Assembly (NCBI GenBank): GCA_013400155.1
Contig: VXBM01000550.1
Coordinates: forward strand, 24,242 to 88,241
Direction of reading: 5' to 3'
Origin: Helopsaltes ochotensis
Lineage: Eukaryota; Chordata; Aves; Passeriformes; Locustellidae
Length of the DNA: 64,000 nucleotides
This document shows, in pieces, positions 49,375 to 62,700 of the stretch. Under the pieces are notes generated by a model that was given only the letters and a program-made list of their open reading frames with translations, had not been told where the DNA came from and made no database searches. Numbering within the stretch: the stretch's first letter is position 1; the number at the start of each line of letters is the position of its first letter. A program made the translations under genes and the position numbers.

Positions 49375-52199
49375 CTGGGGCAGCAATCCCAGGCCGGCAG
49401 CAACGGCAAAGGGAGATGATAAGGTAGGGTGAATGTAAAAAGCTCCTACATTTTCAAACAAGGCAACAGGTTCCCCAGTAAGCCTCATGGCATGTTGGGA
49501 AGATTTGGATAGCAAACACAGATAAAACATGTCTAGTTTTCTAAACTCTCTTCTATCGCTGCTTCCTTTCCCTGGAGAGACCCCTAAATTTAGTTAGAGA
49601 CTTTTACACCAGCAGGCTGACAAGGATTGAAAACCACTGCAGCAGCGCAGTGCTGATGCATGCTACCACCATGGTTACAGAGGGAAGGTTTGCTGCTCTT
49701 TGACACTGTGCATACGACATTAGTAACTCTCCATTTGCATCAAGGCCGGTTTTGCAAAGCAGCAAAGTGGATTCTACCCCGGCTGTTGTTAATAGTAGCT
49801 GAGGGCTCATTCCCCTTGTCAAGCCAGACATGTTTCAAGACTACCTGTGTACGCTTAAATGGGGACTCAGGTTTTTTTCCCTGCAGCTAGTTATCTTTGT
49901 AAAACTTTGGTTTCTGCATCTGAAAGGACTGGGCCCTCAAATATGTGTCGATTATTTATTTTATTCTGTTTAATTCTCTAAACTGCTGTGAATTTTTACA
50001 AAGCTTTCAGTGCCATAGCAATGACTGTCTTTAATACATTATGTTTCCTGATCATTGCATTAGTTCTGATAAAAATTAAGTTTTCTAAGATTCATCTTAT
50101 TTTGCAGTTTAAATCTGCTTTTAGAATACTTTGTCTTGTCTTGCAATATGATCTCTTGCTGAGAACAGAAATGAAAAATGACAGAATTTAATGTAGGCAA
50201 AAATCCTACAGGTACTGGAAAATTGTTAAACAAAAAAACAATTTCATAATTTCCTTTATATCTTAATATAGATAATTTAAATAGCTATATTATAAATAGC
50301 TATATAAATATATATAGTTTAAAACTATTCTGCAATCCCTTGAAACATGTAAAAGTGTTCCTTGTAAACAGGTCCCTCTGCCCCTGTTCTTTAGACTGTA
50401 GTGAGGCTGCTGAAAGATTTGAGTGATGGTGCAATGCTTTAAATTAAATATAGATTTGGGGTTCTGAGCCTGCTGAGTTGAGTGCTGTAAACACTGGAGA
50501 ACCAATCAAAACAAACGTAAGTGACACAAGTGATCTTCATTGAATCATTTGGCATTTCTCTTGACTTGTTTAGAGACAGATGCTTTTGTTTCCTTTGGTG
50601 CAATATTGTTTCTAGATCTACTCTGAATTTTCTTTTACAGAGAGTACATCACAAGATAAATAGCATGCTTTTACCTTCAGCAGCTAGTTAAAAATGTAAA
50701 GCATGAAGCAAGGGAGCTGTGGCATTTGGAGGCTCTGTTTTCCTCATGTGATGAGCTGTATTCCATCTATGATCAACTGTGCTTTCTGTTTTACAGTGTC
50801 CTTACTCCATCATGTGCTGTTTATGAGTAAAATTTGCAACTTGAAGATGCTGTGGCTGATAAGGAAGAAACATAACGTGCATGTGTGTGTGTATTCATTA
50901 ACATTTGGGGTAGCAGGTGTTGAGAGCTCTTTTGCCTTAGTATGAATACATTTTGCATCAGTGGAAAGCGCTGAGACATCTTATGCTGCACTCTTTTGTG
51001 AGCAGCAGCTTAAGATTCTTTTTATTCGTTCACTAGAAGAGGACCAAGCCAAGGCCCTTCTCTAGTGCTAATAGCTCCAGAATATTGCTCAGCTAAGTGA
51101 TGAAGTGGGCTTATATGCTGAAAGTAATAAAGGAAAAGAGTTATGAGAGAAAAACAGAAACAAAAAAACAACCCCACCCAAATTTTAAAACATTTTATTT
51201 GCTTGTGAAACAGGGATAAGAGGGTCAAAATGTCATCTTACAACTTTAATTTTTAAGTGCAGAATATTCATTGGAAAGGTTGGAGTTAAGTTGGAGGACT
51301 AAATGATTGTGTAAAGATGTTATGTTTTTTCACTTCTATCATTAATGAGCCGAAGGGCAAAGCAGAGAAACCCATGGAAGGGTATTTATTTATTGTTTTT
51401 TTCCTTCTTGCTCTGTGCAAGAGCTTGACCTTTCCAGTGGTGTTGATCTGGTCCTTTCAGAGGCCTTTTGCATATGCAGTGATCATGTTCACTGCTGAAA
51501 ATTTGACTAACTATGGAGAATTTCCTTTTTTAGCTGCAGCAGGAAAATACTCTCCTTTGTCATAAAGGGAGACTATGGAGTAAAATAAAGATTAGGCCAT
51601 TTCAACAGCAATCACTTATTTATGTAGTGTAGAATATCAACACAGAGAAGCAGGGAAATAATGAACAACCCGTGCAGAGGTGACTTTAGGAGAGACTAGA
51701 CTGAGATGTTAAAAAATAAACAAACCAAGTCACTGATGAGAGCTGCGCTTAATTCAAAATGCACCTTTCCCCCTAGAAGGGCAACATCACACACCTAGAA
51801 TGTCTCAGACGGGCTGAGAAAAGAAAGACTAGTTAGTGGCCAAGAACACCCTGATGTTCTGTGCTACAAATTGAAAGTGAAGGTTACTTTATTGTAGACT
51901 TTATCTTTAAGCAGTAAAACGGGTAGCTGCAGCTACAACTGAAAGTATTGATTTTGTAATTTCAGCAAATTAAGAACAAGACAGGAAACCTATTAAACCT
52001 TTCCACTGATTGCCAGGGCACTTTTTGGTGATGCTGGTGCTGACATTAAAATTACATGCGCCTGTCTCTTTAAAGCCAAATATATACATTTTACAGAAGA
52101 TAGTGCCAGCTAACATGCTGAAAAGGGATCTTTATAAATCTGTGTAATTTCACATTTCAGATGTGAAACTTTTGAAGCCTGATGACATGAATGTCAAGC

Positions 52200-52245
52200 A
52201 GCACATCTAAAATTTTCATAAATTATGGTTCATGTTAGATGTGCT
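52200..52245. repeat. 11-bp inverted repeat, 24-nt loop
   Basis: AGCACATCTAA (52200-52210) and TTAGATGTGCT (52235-52245) are perfect reverse complements. They lie inside a complex AT-rich stretch without mobile-element text. Confidence 0.8.
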
Positions 52246-53436
52246 TTCATTACATTTTAATAAATTAAAATTTTCACAAAGCCAGATTTTTTATAATAAT
52301 AGCAAAGATTGTAACGCTAGTAATAGCATTATCTGTCAGAACATTATGAGTAATGATTATGTAAAAATCTATGTAACAAAGGCTAACAGAAGAAATGATC
52401 AAATTATATTCTTCTGTATCTTGTATAAAACAAGTTATTTTATTATACTAGCAAAAAACCAACTTCTCTTAAAGCAATATTTAAATTACTTTTAAAAATC
52501 GGTGTAATTAAATTCATGTGAATTACAATAGTTAAGATCACTTGTTTCATAAAGGATTGTTTTAAATTTTTGCTTTAGTATTAGTAATTATAAATTAAAG
52601 AGCCATGTCTTTTAAAAATACAATATTTCTAATAGTCCTTAGGAAGAACGGGGCAGAGCAAGGAAAATTATACCTGAATTCACTCTGAACACTTTATAAA
52701 GATGTAAGTTTCCAGTTTATCCAATTCATAAATATTTTGTTTCATCTGAGCTAGTATTTGGCATCATTCCAGTGTGTAAACAAGCATCGGTTTTACACAC
52801 ACAAATCTAATTTACAGGCAAGCCATCATCTGCATTTACCGTAGTAGCCAGCAGTTTGTGATGTGCCTGTAACAGAAATGCACAGTGGTAGGGCAGGTGG
52901 TGGGAATGCAAACTTAAAAAGAGATTGAATTTGTAACAACAAAGGCACTCTTAAAAAATGTGGGGGAGCACTGCAGAGAGACTGTGAGCCAAAAGTCTCC
53001 ATCAGAATGGGCTTCAGGAGCTTGTTGCTGGTGTTTACACCTAAATGTGAATGAGAAATCAGCAGCTTATGTTACCAGGGAAGCCTCAAAGTAGTGTATG
53101 AAAATGCGTATCAGGTGTGAGAATATGTATCTAAAGATAAAGGGGAGACTAGGTGAGGTGAATTTAATAGTCAGAGAGATCTGAAATAAGTAGGAGGGAA
53201 AACCTGAGGAGTACAGAGCTTCAAACAAATGAACAAAATCATTTTTCTCTGCTGAAGGGGAAATGCACACAGGAAATGCTGGAGTGCTTTAACCACCCCT
53301 CCAAGCCCAGTAGAAGCTGGGTAGTAGCGATGACTCTTTCCTGCATGTTTCTTCAGCTTCCCAGGAATGCACGTGCATGCCTGATTGTACTGACCGATAT
53401 ATTTTCTCTTTGTTTTCACGGCAGATATGGCAAGCT

Positions 53437-53512
53437 ATATAATATATTATATATGTTATATAATATATAATACTTTTATTTATATTATATAATATATAAT
53501 ACTTGCATATTG
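53437..53512. repeat. AT-only palindromic repeat tract
   Basis: Almost pure A/T with nested inverted repeats. A 20-bp unit TTATATAATATATAATACTT occurs at 53456-53475 and again at 53485-53504 (period 29). It is prone to cruciform extrusion. The Ile/Tyr-rich minus frame across it is a compositional artefact. Confidence 0.9.
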
Positions 53513-56500
53513 CGAGTATATTCAGATAACACCTATAGGTCCACAAAAGCACTGGTGCTTTATTTTAATGCAGAGGCAGAAAATTACAGAGACATCCACC
53601 TCCCACACTCTTCATAATCTGGGACTTCACTGAACCTGGAGAAAAGACTGTGAAGAAGAGAAAGATGCAATGACAATAACTACAGGTGCACACTTAGGTT
53701 ATTCACTGTGGCCTAGATAGTTACAGGTGGACCCCAGAATAACCACTCCCAGAGGGTGATGATATGTAGGGACAGAGGAAAAAGGTAGGTTTTTAAGGAG
53801 GAGTCTAAAGGTATAAAATCAGTAACTGCTTGGGAGGTGATACTTTATTGGTACAGGATGGCTTCAATAATCCAAGAAGAAGCTTTAACCTACATTGCTG
53901 GAATTCCTTCTGGCCATTTCACAATGCTGAGATTTTATTAAACCTACTGTGAGTTTGAGCCTTCTGATTTTTTTTGTCTGTGAACAGCCTTTCTTCCCAC
54001 TAAAGGTTGTTTTCTCACTTGTCTGTAGCAGATACTCTCTGCCACTCTCCTGTAGAGCTGTAATTTTGCCAGAGTTGTGATTAGTGGTGTTTCCATTTAA
54101 ACTAAATACAGGGTTTCCAGTTTTGGGTTTTTTTTTTCAGATTTGTCAGAATCCTTAACTGCATTTAATTTTTAATGGAATGTTCCAATTTTGAATTGGA
54201 ACATATGCATGTATATGTTTTGCTTGTTTATATGTGTACTTATGGATTTAAATAGAAACATGAAGCAAAATCTCCCACTTATTGGTTTCAGGAAGATGAA
54301 ATAACAAAGAATGACTGAGTGACAGAAGGTGCAACCTGAAGTGTTAAAGTCCTTCCTTTACTTGATTTAAAGTGAAGATTAGTACATCAGTCTTCAACAT
54401 CCAGGGAGAAGACCTAAAATCTAGACTGAAATAACGCCTAATAATTTTTTTTCTGCAATACAAGAGATGGATGGAGACATAAGCAAGAAGAACTAGTAGC
54501 CAAGTAATGTGGAACCGTTGCTGGTATAGTGTACAAAAAACATAATATAGAGTTGTATGTAGGTGTCCCACAGTCCTGGAAAGTGCCATCATTAAAAGTC
54601 TTTGATGGTATGCTGAAGAACTTGCTTTCCATATGAAACACTTGGAGAATCTGGCTTATGACCCAAGACAAAATGAGAAAAAAAATTAAACATCCCAAAA
54701 TGTTGTAGTGTAAGAGAATCAGGTCCTGCACACCTTTACACTAGGAGAAATGAAGGCTTTTTAACACACATGAATCTGTGCTCAAGAATACACATGTGCG
54801 CACTAGAAAACACTGATCTTTTAAAAAAATTTAATTTTTGCCTTGAAGCCTGTCCAGAAACAGAGAAACAGAACTGTCCAAAGGCCACTTGAAATTGCAT
54901 CAACAAGCGACAAAGTCTTTGGTAGTAAAATGTTGATTTTGTGAAAGGTAATTGTGGACACCAATGTCTTCATTTCTTAGTGTATTGTATATGAAAACAA
55001 CTAAATTCATTTGCATAGTCAAGTTAATGTGTCACTGCTGGAAATGTGAATTAGTTGGAAAATATGTGCACTGATGTTGAGATATTAATATGAAGCTTTC
55101 AAGGGCTGATTTTCAGTACACATACAGTGAGAATGAACTTATATTTGAGGGTTAAGGAAGTCAATAAAGTTTAAGTTAATAAGGATTGTTGATAACAGGA
55201 CTATGCTAAGTGAAATTGCAGGAAACATTGGATATGCTTTTAATAAGTTGTGTCATTTTAGACTTAGACCTCAAGGAAATGTCTCTCTGAATTTCACAGA
55301 AATTGTGTAAAAATAGCAGAAGCAAAATTAATTCTTAGAAGTGCAAAATAAAGGGAGAAATTAAGAATTTAAACCACCTGAAACAGATTACTGAACTGAT
55401 TAAGTCACCATTCTTGAATGATGTCACCAAAGTAGATGAACACAGATCTATACTAAATATCAGTAATAGATTTTGCATTAGAAATAGTGATATTTTTGTA
55501 GAAATTGAAATAGAATGTAATTACAAATTGTGATGAGGAAAATAAGAAAAGAGAAAAAATATTCTCACAGTTAATTTTCTTCTGAATTCAGTGTACACTA
55601 TTCACATATAATAAATACAGCAGGTACATACATGCCTGTTGGAGTCTGCACAGTATTTTTTATTGTATAAGTTCTGATTTTGCTTGGTTTTTTCTTTCAC
55701 TTAGGTAAGCAAACTGATAGGAAACAAGTGTTCCTTTATGAAGAATTGACTTTTTCACTGAGAAATCATTGAGTGCTAAATACTCTTTGATGACCTGAAA
55801 AATGTTTCTAAGGATAACAGAAGGGAGAAATCTTTTGAAGTTTAAAGACAATATCTTTTTTTCTTTTGCTGCTTTCAAAGAAGGAGGGGGGAGAGAGATG
55901 ACTGAGAAGAGAGAAAATATGTTTTCAGTTTATGGAATTCAGTGGTGTGTGAAAATCATAAAGGAATTTTGTTTTTATTTTCTTTGCTCCCTCCAAGTTT
56001 TCCTTATTGTTTAATCAATGTTTCTGCTGAGACAAATACATGAAAGAAATGATTTTGTCTCATGGTTGTGACTCATAAAGATGTGGTTAAAGACAGAAAT
56101 GGTAAATTATGGTCTTGAATCAAACTTAGAAACAGTCAAGAAAATATCAAATATTTTCTAGAAATAATAAAGTGAAACTCTATACCTATGTTTGTCAGTT
56201 CCTTACTACTGTTTAATTTTTATCTTTTCAATAAGAAGAATGGAATTGGATTTGAATTTTGGTTTTGGTAAAATCTCAGAACATTTGGATATTTTTCTGA
56301 ACTAACTGAAATTATTCCCTTTCTAGCTTCTTAGGTGTTTACCATTTTTGTTTGTTCATCCTTGAAATGCTTTATTTTTTTGTCTTTCTGTTTTGTCTTC
56401 TTTAACTGGGAGGGTAATTTCTTAATCTACTTTCCTTTGTAATTAGTACAGATCAATTAACAGTTATGTAGGAAAAATGGCAGAAGTGGTGTTTTTCAAT

Positions 56501-57629
56501 ACTGTTGCCTGTTGCTCATCTATACAGCACCATTTGCATCTCTTTTCTTCCCAACTACACTTTCATACGCCGTGAGGGGGGTTATATTCACTGTTGTTGG
56601 CGTTCTTTCTCTGCTCACACCCCTCTTTTCTGCCTCTCTTCTTGCCTCTCTTGCTTTCTGGATTGGGAAATATTGATTCTATTGATCACAAGGCGACTGG
56701 GTGTGTATGCTCAGCAGGCATAAACAGTTTTCCATCTTCTGTTAATTAAGACGATTTCTCTCATAAACTACCACTCAATCTGAGTGCTTGCTAGGATCAC
56801 TTTTGGATCCTGCACTGATCCTCCACTCCAGTTCTTTTTTTTTCAGTAAATATCTCTCAAAAGAGGACCGTCTTTCCCCATACCCCCTACCTTTTCCATA
56901 CTGAGTGTGAAAGCTAAATTTGGCTTCACCTGTCTCTGCTACGTTCTCGTGTTTCCCACTGAACTGAGAATCATCACATAATTCCCATAAACTGGAAGGA
57001 AAGCTATTAGAACATTCTGTGTCCTGGCTCAGACACTCTCCTTACCTTTCAAGTGTCAGCTTTTGTGGTGGTGAACACCTAAATGTGGCACTATGGGGTA
57101 AACTGTACAAATGGAAATGTAATATTGTGATAAGAAGAATGGAATTAGTGTTAGAATTCCTTCCTATTTTCGGATGGATTTTTCTCTAAAAGCTCAAAAC
57201 TTAAAATATGTTATGTGGAAAAAACTTGTTTGGTAACATTCCTCTGGCATGTGATGAAGAAGTGATATTCTTTTTATCTCTTCAGAGAATTCACAGCTAT
57301 AATATATGTTTTCAATTTTTTCCCTGTTTTGTTTAATTTAATTAGGTTTCCTTGGCTACCTTGTTTTAGGAGTCACCTAAATGTGTTAGGTAATTCAATG
57401 GAAAAGTGTATGTTAGGCAAATTATTTTTAAAGCCCAACACCACACTGGGAAGAGATTAAGACACTTTGGTAGTGTGCTTCCTTTGATTTCTTTGACAGA
57501 ATGACCAGAAATTGGTTTAGACTTGAAGCCTCATCATGTCTGTGATGCCTTAAGTTTTAGCTTTCATATTTTCTAGATTCTGTACTACATTAGTATGCAA
57601 CTCTGAACTTCACATAAAATGTTAGCAAG
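53513..57629. other. Non-coding AT-rich unique sequence
   Basis: No gene was seen. It has an 11-bp inverted repeat at 54180-54204 and a short AT palindrome at 56139-56159. Confidence 0.55.
54180..54204. repeat. 11-bp inverted repeat, 3-nt spacer
   Basis: ATGTTCCAATT and AATTGGAACAT are perfect reverse complements around TTG. Confidence 0.85.
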
Positions 57630-57975
57630 TTCTCGTCACAGTTTAATTAGACAAAACAATCCTTTTCAAGCCCGAGAACCAAGGACGCCATTGCAGCTTC
57701 AGGCCCCAAAAGTATAAACTAGAGGGAATTGAGGAGAGAAAAATGGGAGTATGGGACCTCGTAACCTGAAGCTGTGATTAGACAATTAACCCCAATATGC
57801 AAATGGACCAAAACTTACAAAAGTGTGAAAATGTGTGACCCATTGTCCATCTTGGGTAGAGCCTCGGCCAGGCTCTTGTGCTGCTCAAGGTGTATCCTTT
57901 GAAGGCCTTTTTAGTAAATACCTACTTTATTCCCTAAACACTGGCCTCTGTTCTAGGTAGCCTCTCAGGCATCAT
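57630..57975 (+). mobile_element. Solo LTR / LTR fragment, ERVL-like
   Basis: A segment of about 345 bp resembles avian LTRs I know. It starts with CACAGTTTAATTAGACAA, has a middle with AGACAATTAACCCCAATATG, then CCAGGCTCTTGTGCTGCTCA and GTATCCTTTGAAGGCC. It then runs into AGTAAATACCTACTTTATTCC and a terminal GGTAGCCTCTCAGGCATCA. The poly(A) signal is the variant AGTAAA at 57913-57918. An octamer ATGCAAAT lies at 57797-57804. Neither the TG start nor a target-site duplication is clear, so the borders are approximate. No internal retroviral sequence adjoins it. Family assignment is tentative. Confidence 0.6.
57913..57918 (+). terminator. Variant poly(A) signal in LTR
   Basis: AGTAAA, a common one-base variant of AATAAA, sits in the context expected for the R region of this LTR and precedes a T-rich stretch (CTACTTTATTCC). 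Confidence 0.45.
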
Positions 57976-59395
57976 CTGAAGAAAAACTTGTATCTACATC
58001 TATTAATATGAAATATGATACATTAACTGCTTTTTCACATTCTAAATGGATGATGATGAAACTAAGACAATACTTTAAGAACATGAAAGCAATCTTTTAT
58101 AGTAAAGAATAGTTTTGAAAAGGAAGAATTAGAAACCTGCAGCCTGGGACATCTAAAACTGGTATGTTCATTGTCTAAAAAAGCTTAGTCTTGCTATCTG
58201 CTCTGGACAGCTTAACTCTGGACTAGGTGATAAAATAAATGTTGTACGCGTCCTTGAAGCTTCATGGGGGTTTTTTTTCAAAATGAGGAACAAATTCTTA
58301 CCCATCTACTCAGAAATATTGTAGAATGAGAGAAGGCGACCAGTATGTAGTCAGGTTAACTGGAGAGTGGTCCCAGCTGCCTGTTGAGGTCTGTTACTTT
58401 GAGAAGTCTTTCTGCAAGTGGGAAGACTTACTCATCAGAAATGTGGATGCAATGGGCTTCATCACTTAGCCAGATGAACTTCATCTTAAACATGTAGAAC
58501 AAAGTCAAATATATGTACAGCCTAAGGTCATCTGTTATATTTTGTGACAAGAAAAAGAAGCTTTGAAAAGCTTTTTTTTTTCATTTTAAGCCTTAAAGCA
58601 AATGAGTATTCACATATAGGTACAGACACAAGAAAGTAAATTGATGGGTTTAAATACTGTATTTTAGAAATTATAGGTTGCAACTTCTTAATATGTCTTA
58701 ACTTTCACACCACTAAAATATGCAGATTTTTAATTTGGAAACATGATTACTAACGTAACAGCAAGAAAATTACTGTTTAAGTATGAAAAGAGATTTTCAT
58801 ATTTCCAGGAAGAAGGAGATGTAAATTAGAAACATATTTTCAACTGTGAATCCATTTATTTCTTCATAAAATTATTTGAGGGAAGATTTGAGGGATCTGC
58901 TAGTGCAGGGAGCAATATCTAAACAACCAGGATTTTTTTTTTTAAGAAGAGGCAATTTAATGGCTTTTCTAACGAATCTTACAACAAAATTTTAGAGTAG
59001 ACTTGTGAGGTGGATTTCCTCATCTCATTGCTGTTTCCAAAGAAAGGAATATTAGAAAAATATCTATCAGGAATGTTTCAGATGAGGCCTTGATGTACAG
59101 GGTAGGATTATTGCCTTATGAGATTTTTTTTCAGGCTTAATTTCACTTCTGAAGAGCAGGCAGCTTTTTTAAGGGGTTAATAGAATGACAAACTTCCATG
59201 GTCCCTTCAGTCAGCACTCCAAACAGAAGTGATTGTAGTCAGACATCTAAAACAATAAAGGAATCAAAACCAGGGACTGTGCCTTACAATCCCAACAGCA
59301 TTGTGTTGATGGAAGATGGTGATGCTCTGACTGAGGGGCTGGAGAAACATCAGCTGATGTTCTTGTAGAGAACTGATTTCCTTGTAGAGGGACTT
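57976..59395. other. Non-coding AT-rich unique sequence
   Basis: No gene or recognisable mobile element was seen. Confidence 0.55.
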
Positions 59396-59685
59396 CTTAC
59401 AAGGATATCTTGTAAAATAGGACAAGGGGCAATGGCTTTAAGCTGACAGTAGGTAGGTCAAAATTAGATTTTAGGAAAAAAATTATTTACTGTGTGGGTG
59501 ATGAGGCACTGGAACAGGTTGCCCAGAGAAGCTGTGGATGCCTCTTCCCTGGCAGTGTTCAAGGCCAGGTTGGACGGAGTTTGGAGCAACCTGGTTTAGT
59601 GGAAGGCATTGCTGCCCATGGCAGGGGGTTTGGAACAAGATGATCTCTAAGGTCCCTTCCAACCCAAGCCATTCTGTGATTCTTG
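59396..59685 (+). mobile_element. CR1 LINE fragment, 3' end
   Basis: A 5'-truncated CR1 in + orientation. It has the blocks ATAGGACAAGGGGCAATGG, TAGATTTTAGGAAAAAAATT, GGAACAGGTTGCCCAGAGAA and CTGTGGATGCCTCTTCCCTG. They are followed by GTTCAAGGCCAGGTTGGA and GGTCCCTTCCAACCCAAGCC, with the octamer tail ATTCTGTGATTCT at 59671-59683. It is non-coding. The small + frame across it is a CR1 3' UTR artefact. Confidence 0.93.
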
Positions 59686-59703
59686 CAGAGATGTCTGCAA
59701 ACC

Positions 59704-59758
59704 CTTCATTTTACTGCACCATAGCAGGGAGAGCAGGGAATGCTGCAGTAAAATGAAG
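59704..59758. repeat. 15-bp perfect inverted repeat (hairpin)
   Basis: CTTCATTTTACTGCA (59704-59718) and TGCAGTAAAATGAAG (59744-59758) are perfect reverse complements with a 25-nt loop. It begins 19 bp after the CR1 tail. TTTTACTGCAG recurs at 59761-59771. Random expectation for 15-bp arms at this spacing is far below one per window. A miRNA-like precursor, a small inverted-repeat element or local inverted duplication are possible. Confidence 0.85.
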
Positions 59759-62700
59759 CCTTTTACTGCAGCCTTGAGCAGGGTATGTGCCCACTGTGCT
59801 GCTGCTGCCTGACCCCCACGCACACATTCTGACCTGGCTCCTCCCCGCAGATCTCTTGAGCCCAGTCCAGGACTTTGGCCAACCTGTTTCACACACTGCC
59901 AGAGGACAAGAGCAATCAAGTCATCCTGGTGGTCCCCAGTAGCGAGTCTCTCCCTCAAAAACAAGGCTGAGATGCAATGGTGGGGAGATTTTTCCTAGCC
60001 CGCCTCTTCACTGCAAATATGAAAGGTACCTCCCCTTCCTCAGTGAAAACGGTTCCCACAGTCTGACAGACATGGGTGCAAACTGTGAGTGAGTTTACTT
60101 ACAAAAACATTTGACAAGTATCCTCAAATTTTGTTCCAGTTTCTTTGAATTTAGAGAAATATCACTTTCAACCAAACTTTGAGTGAACCTGCTAACCAGG
60201 CTTAGCAGAAGGAGGGCTGCTTTCACCCCCTTGGAAATAGCTTAACAAAAATGGTGTCTCGGGAAAAGAGGGAAATAGAAAGCAGCTGAAGAATCATCAG
60301 ACTGTCAAGCTGGAACAGGGAGCTGCCCATCACATGCATCTCTGCTGACCTGGAGATGCCTCATACTGCAACTACCAAAAAAGGGGATAATCCAGGAATG
60401 ACTGTCCACAACCTAAAATGTGTCTGCTGGGATGGAAAGTGTTATCAACCCATTTCATATTTTTTATAGACCAGATGTTGAATTTCTACTGGTTCAGAAC
60501 TGCAACTCTTTAATGAACCACTTAAGGAGCACAAGGATGAGTGGTTTCCCCTTGGCTTAGCAAACCATCCTCTCCTGAAGGGCTGTGAAAGGCAAGGTAA
60601 TTGGGGGAGAAATGGGGTAGCACTTTGTACCTGAGCACATTGTCTCCTGTGGAATATAGGTCACATTTACAATATCACTTCTGAAACCAAAGATGCAAAT
60701 TTAATGCATTGGATTCGCATTTTTGTTCTCTGCACAAACAAAGGTGATACTACTAGAATTCTGATTAAGTCTAATGAGGGAGAGTGTAATGTATTCACTC
60801 CTTCCAATCTGGTTTCTTGAAGAGATTAGCTACAAAATTTGTCCTTCTTCATGGTAACAAAACGTAAACATAGCAAAAAGGAAATCACAATACTACTTGA
60901 CGTAAACTCAGTGCTTAATAATTTAATCTTTAAAGAATAAAATTTAACGCATCCATAGCAAATTAAGAAGGTGACATCTCCGTCTATTTACATTAATGGT
61001 TAATAATCAGCAGATTAACACTGATGCATACCAAAGCAGGTTTGTGCATGGACAGTAGGAGGTGATAACATCTTATTCAACCAAGATGTCTTTGAGTCTA
61101 CCTCAGGATTATGCCACCCAGTCAAATGACTGCTAAGAAAGGAGCAGACAGAAATACTAGTTTAGATAAAGTTTTGTGCAGAACTGTAATAAAAAATAGA
61201 GTAAAAGAATCGTGAGAATATTTTAAGACACTGTTTTAATTTGTAATTATTTCTCTGTGTACACGTGGTATGTTTCTCAAAATTCATGACTATATACATA
61301 CCTTGCATATACTACACCTATAGTTGCATAAACATTCAGATAGGTTAGAGATAGCCGTTATCACTTTTTAGGATAACTTAATTAAACTTGCTTATTAAAA
61401 CCCTTTAATTCGTTAGTGATAAAATCTTGATTAGTACATTTTCCTGCTAGGTGACCTTCTAATTTAATAGAAAACGAATTTTTAAATGGAGAAAAATGCC
61501 TGTGGCAGAGATTTTGTGCAAGTGAATAGAGTTTGTAATACACATAGGGATATAATCGAGCCTAATTAGTGAGGGTGCAAATGAATTTTTATTTCATACA
61601 CCAGAAGTGTCATTGATGAACCATGGTTCAGAGTTTGAAATGCATTCAGGCTGGCAGTATGGGACTGAAGTCTGTGGGAAAATCACAAGCTAATTCATTG
61701 ATTGCCCCTTGGAAATTACTGCTGTTAATTGTTAGGTAATTAACATGGAGCTACAATTATACTGGCCTTAGGGGGTGATTAATGTTTCAACATGTCACAT
61801 TAGCGGCGGCTGGATTTTAAAAGCTTTTCTTTTCACATGGTTTAGAGACAGATGGTATATTGTCTATGGAAAATTGTTTTCTTTTATTAAAGTTTATACC
61901 AAGACCAAGTGAATGTTCTTCTTCTGCTGCAGTGTATTTTTATGTAGTTGAATTGTATGCGTTTTTCCTGATGCACCTTAAGAAATAATATTTGTTTTAA
62001 AAAAATCCCCACTATACCCGTTATGAATAGATAAAATATGCATATTGAAAGGAAACTATGTCTGCTCTTATTTTTTAGGTAGAAAATAAAAAAAAAAGGT
62101 AATGTAAGATTAGACTATTTCATGGCAGCTCTTACATTATTTAGTGCTGATACAGAGGAAAGAATTGCACAATATGATATTTATTACAATCAATATAATT
62201 TAAGCAGAAAACAAATAAAACATGTTGAACAAATGCATTTAGTAACAGTTATAAACAGTATATTAATATCTCCACACTTCAATATTATGCTTTGTTCTAT
62301 GTCAAGATTTTTTTCTCTTCTTCCTGTTCCAATAGTCAGAATACGACTAGCACGGACTTTTTAGGATACTGCTGTGTTCTGCTTTATCTGGTACTATGCA
62401 GAATTAAATCCTTAAAATCTTCCATCAAAGACAGTAGTGCCTGTCTTAGGAAGACTGTTTATGTATCCTGGAATTATTACTAATATTTTCTCTCCTTTTT
62501 TTCTTCTATATGATGCTACTCTAGATAGACATAGTGGAAACTGGTGTGTTATTGGTATTCACTGTGTAAATATTTTCTTGGTAATATTCGTAAAACATGG
62601 AAAATGTATGTTCTTGTTTGCAGTAGTTTTGAAGGCACTTCAATTTCTCCTTGTAATTGATAATGGCACTAAGTCTTGTGAAGGGATATGTTTAAATGTC

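Larger units (their letters stand above)
46298..53436. other. Non-coding unique sequence
   Basis: No gene was seen. It contains a 19-bp tandem duplication at 48575-48612, a GC-richer interval at 48890-49870, a stem-loop at 49347-49374 and a hairpin at 52200-52245. A stretch at 52040-52620 is complex, AT-rich and free of mobile elements, and may be conserved. Confidence 0.5.

Noticed and set aside
56139..56159. 9-bp AT-rich inverted repeat
   Set aside because: It is within chance expectation.
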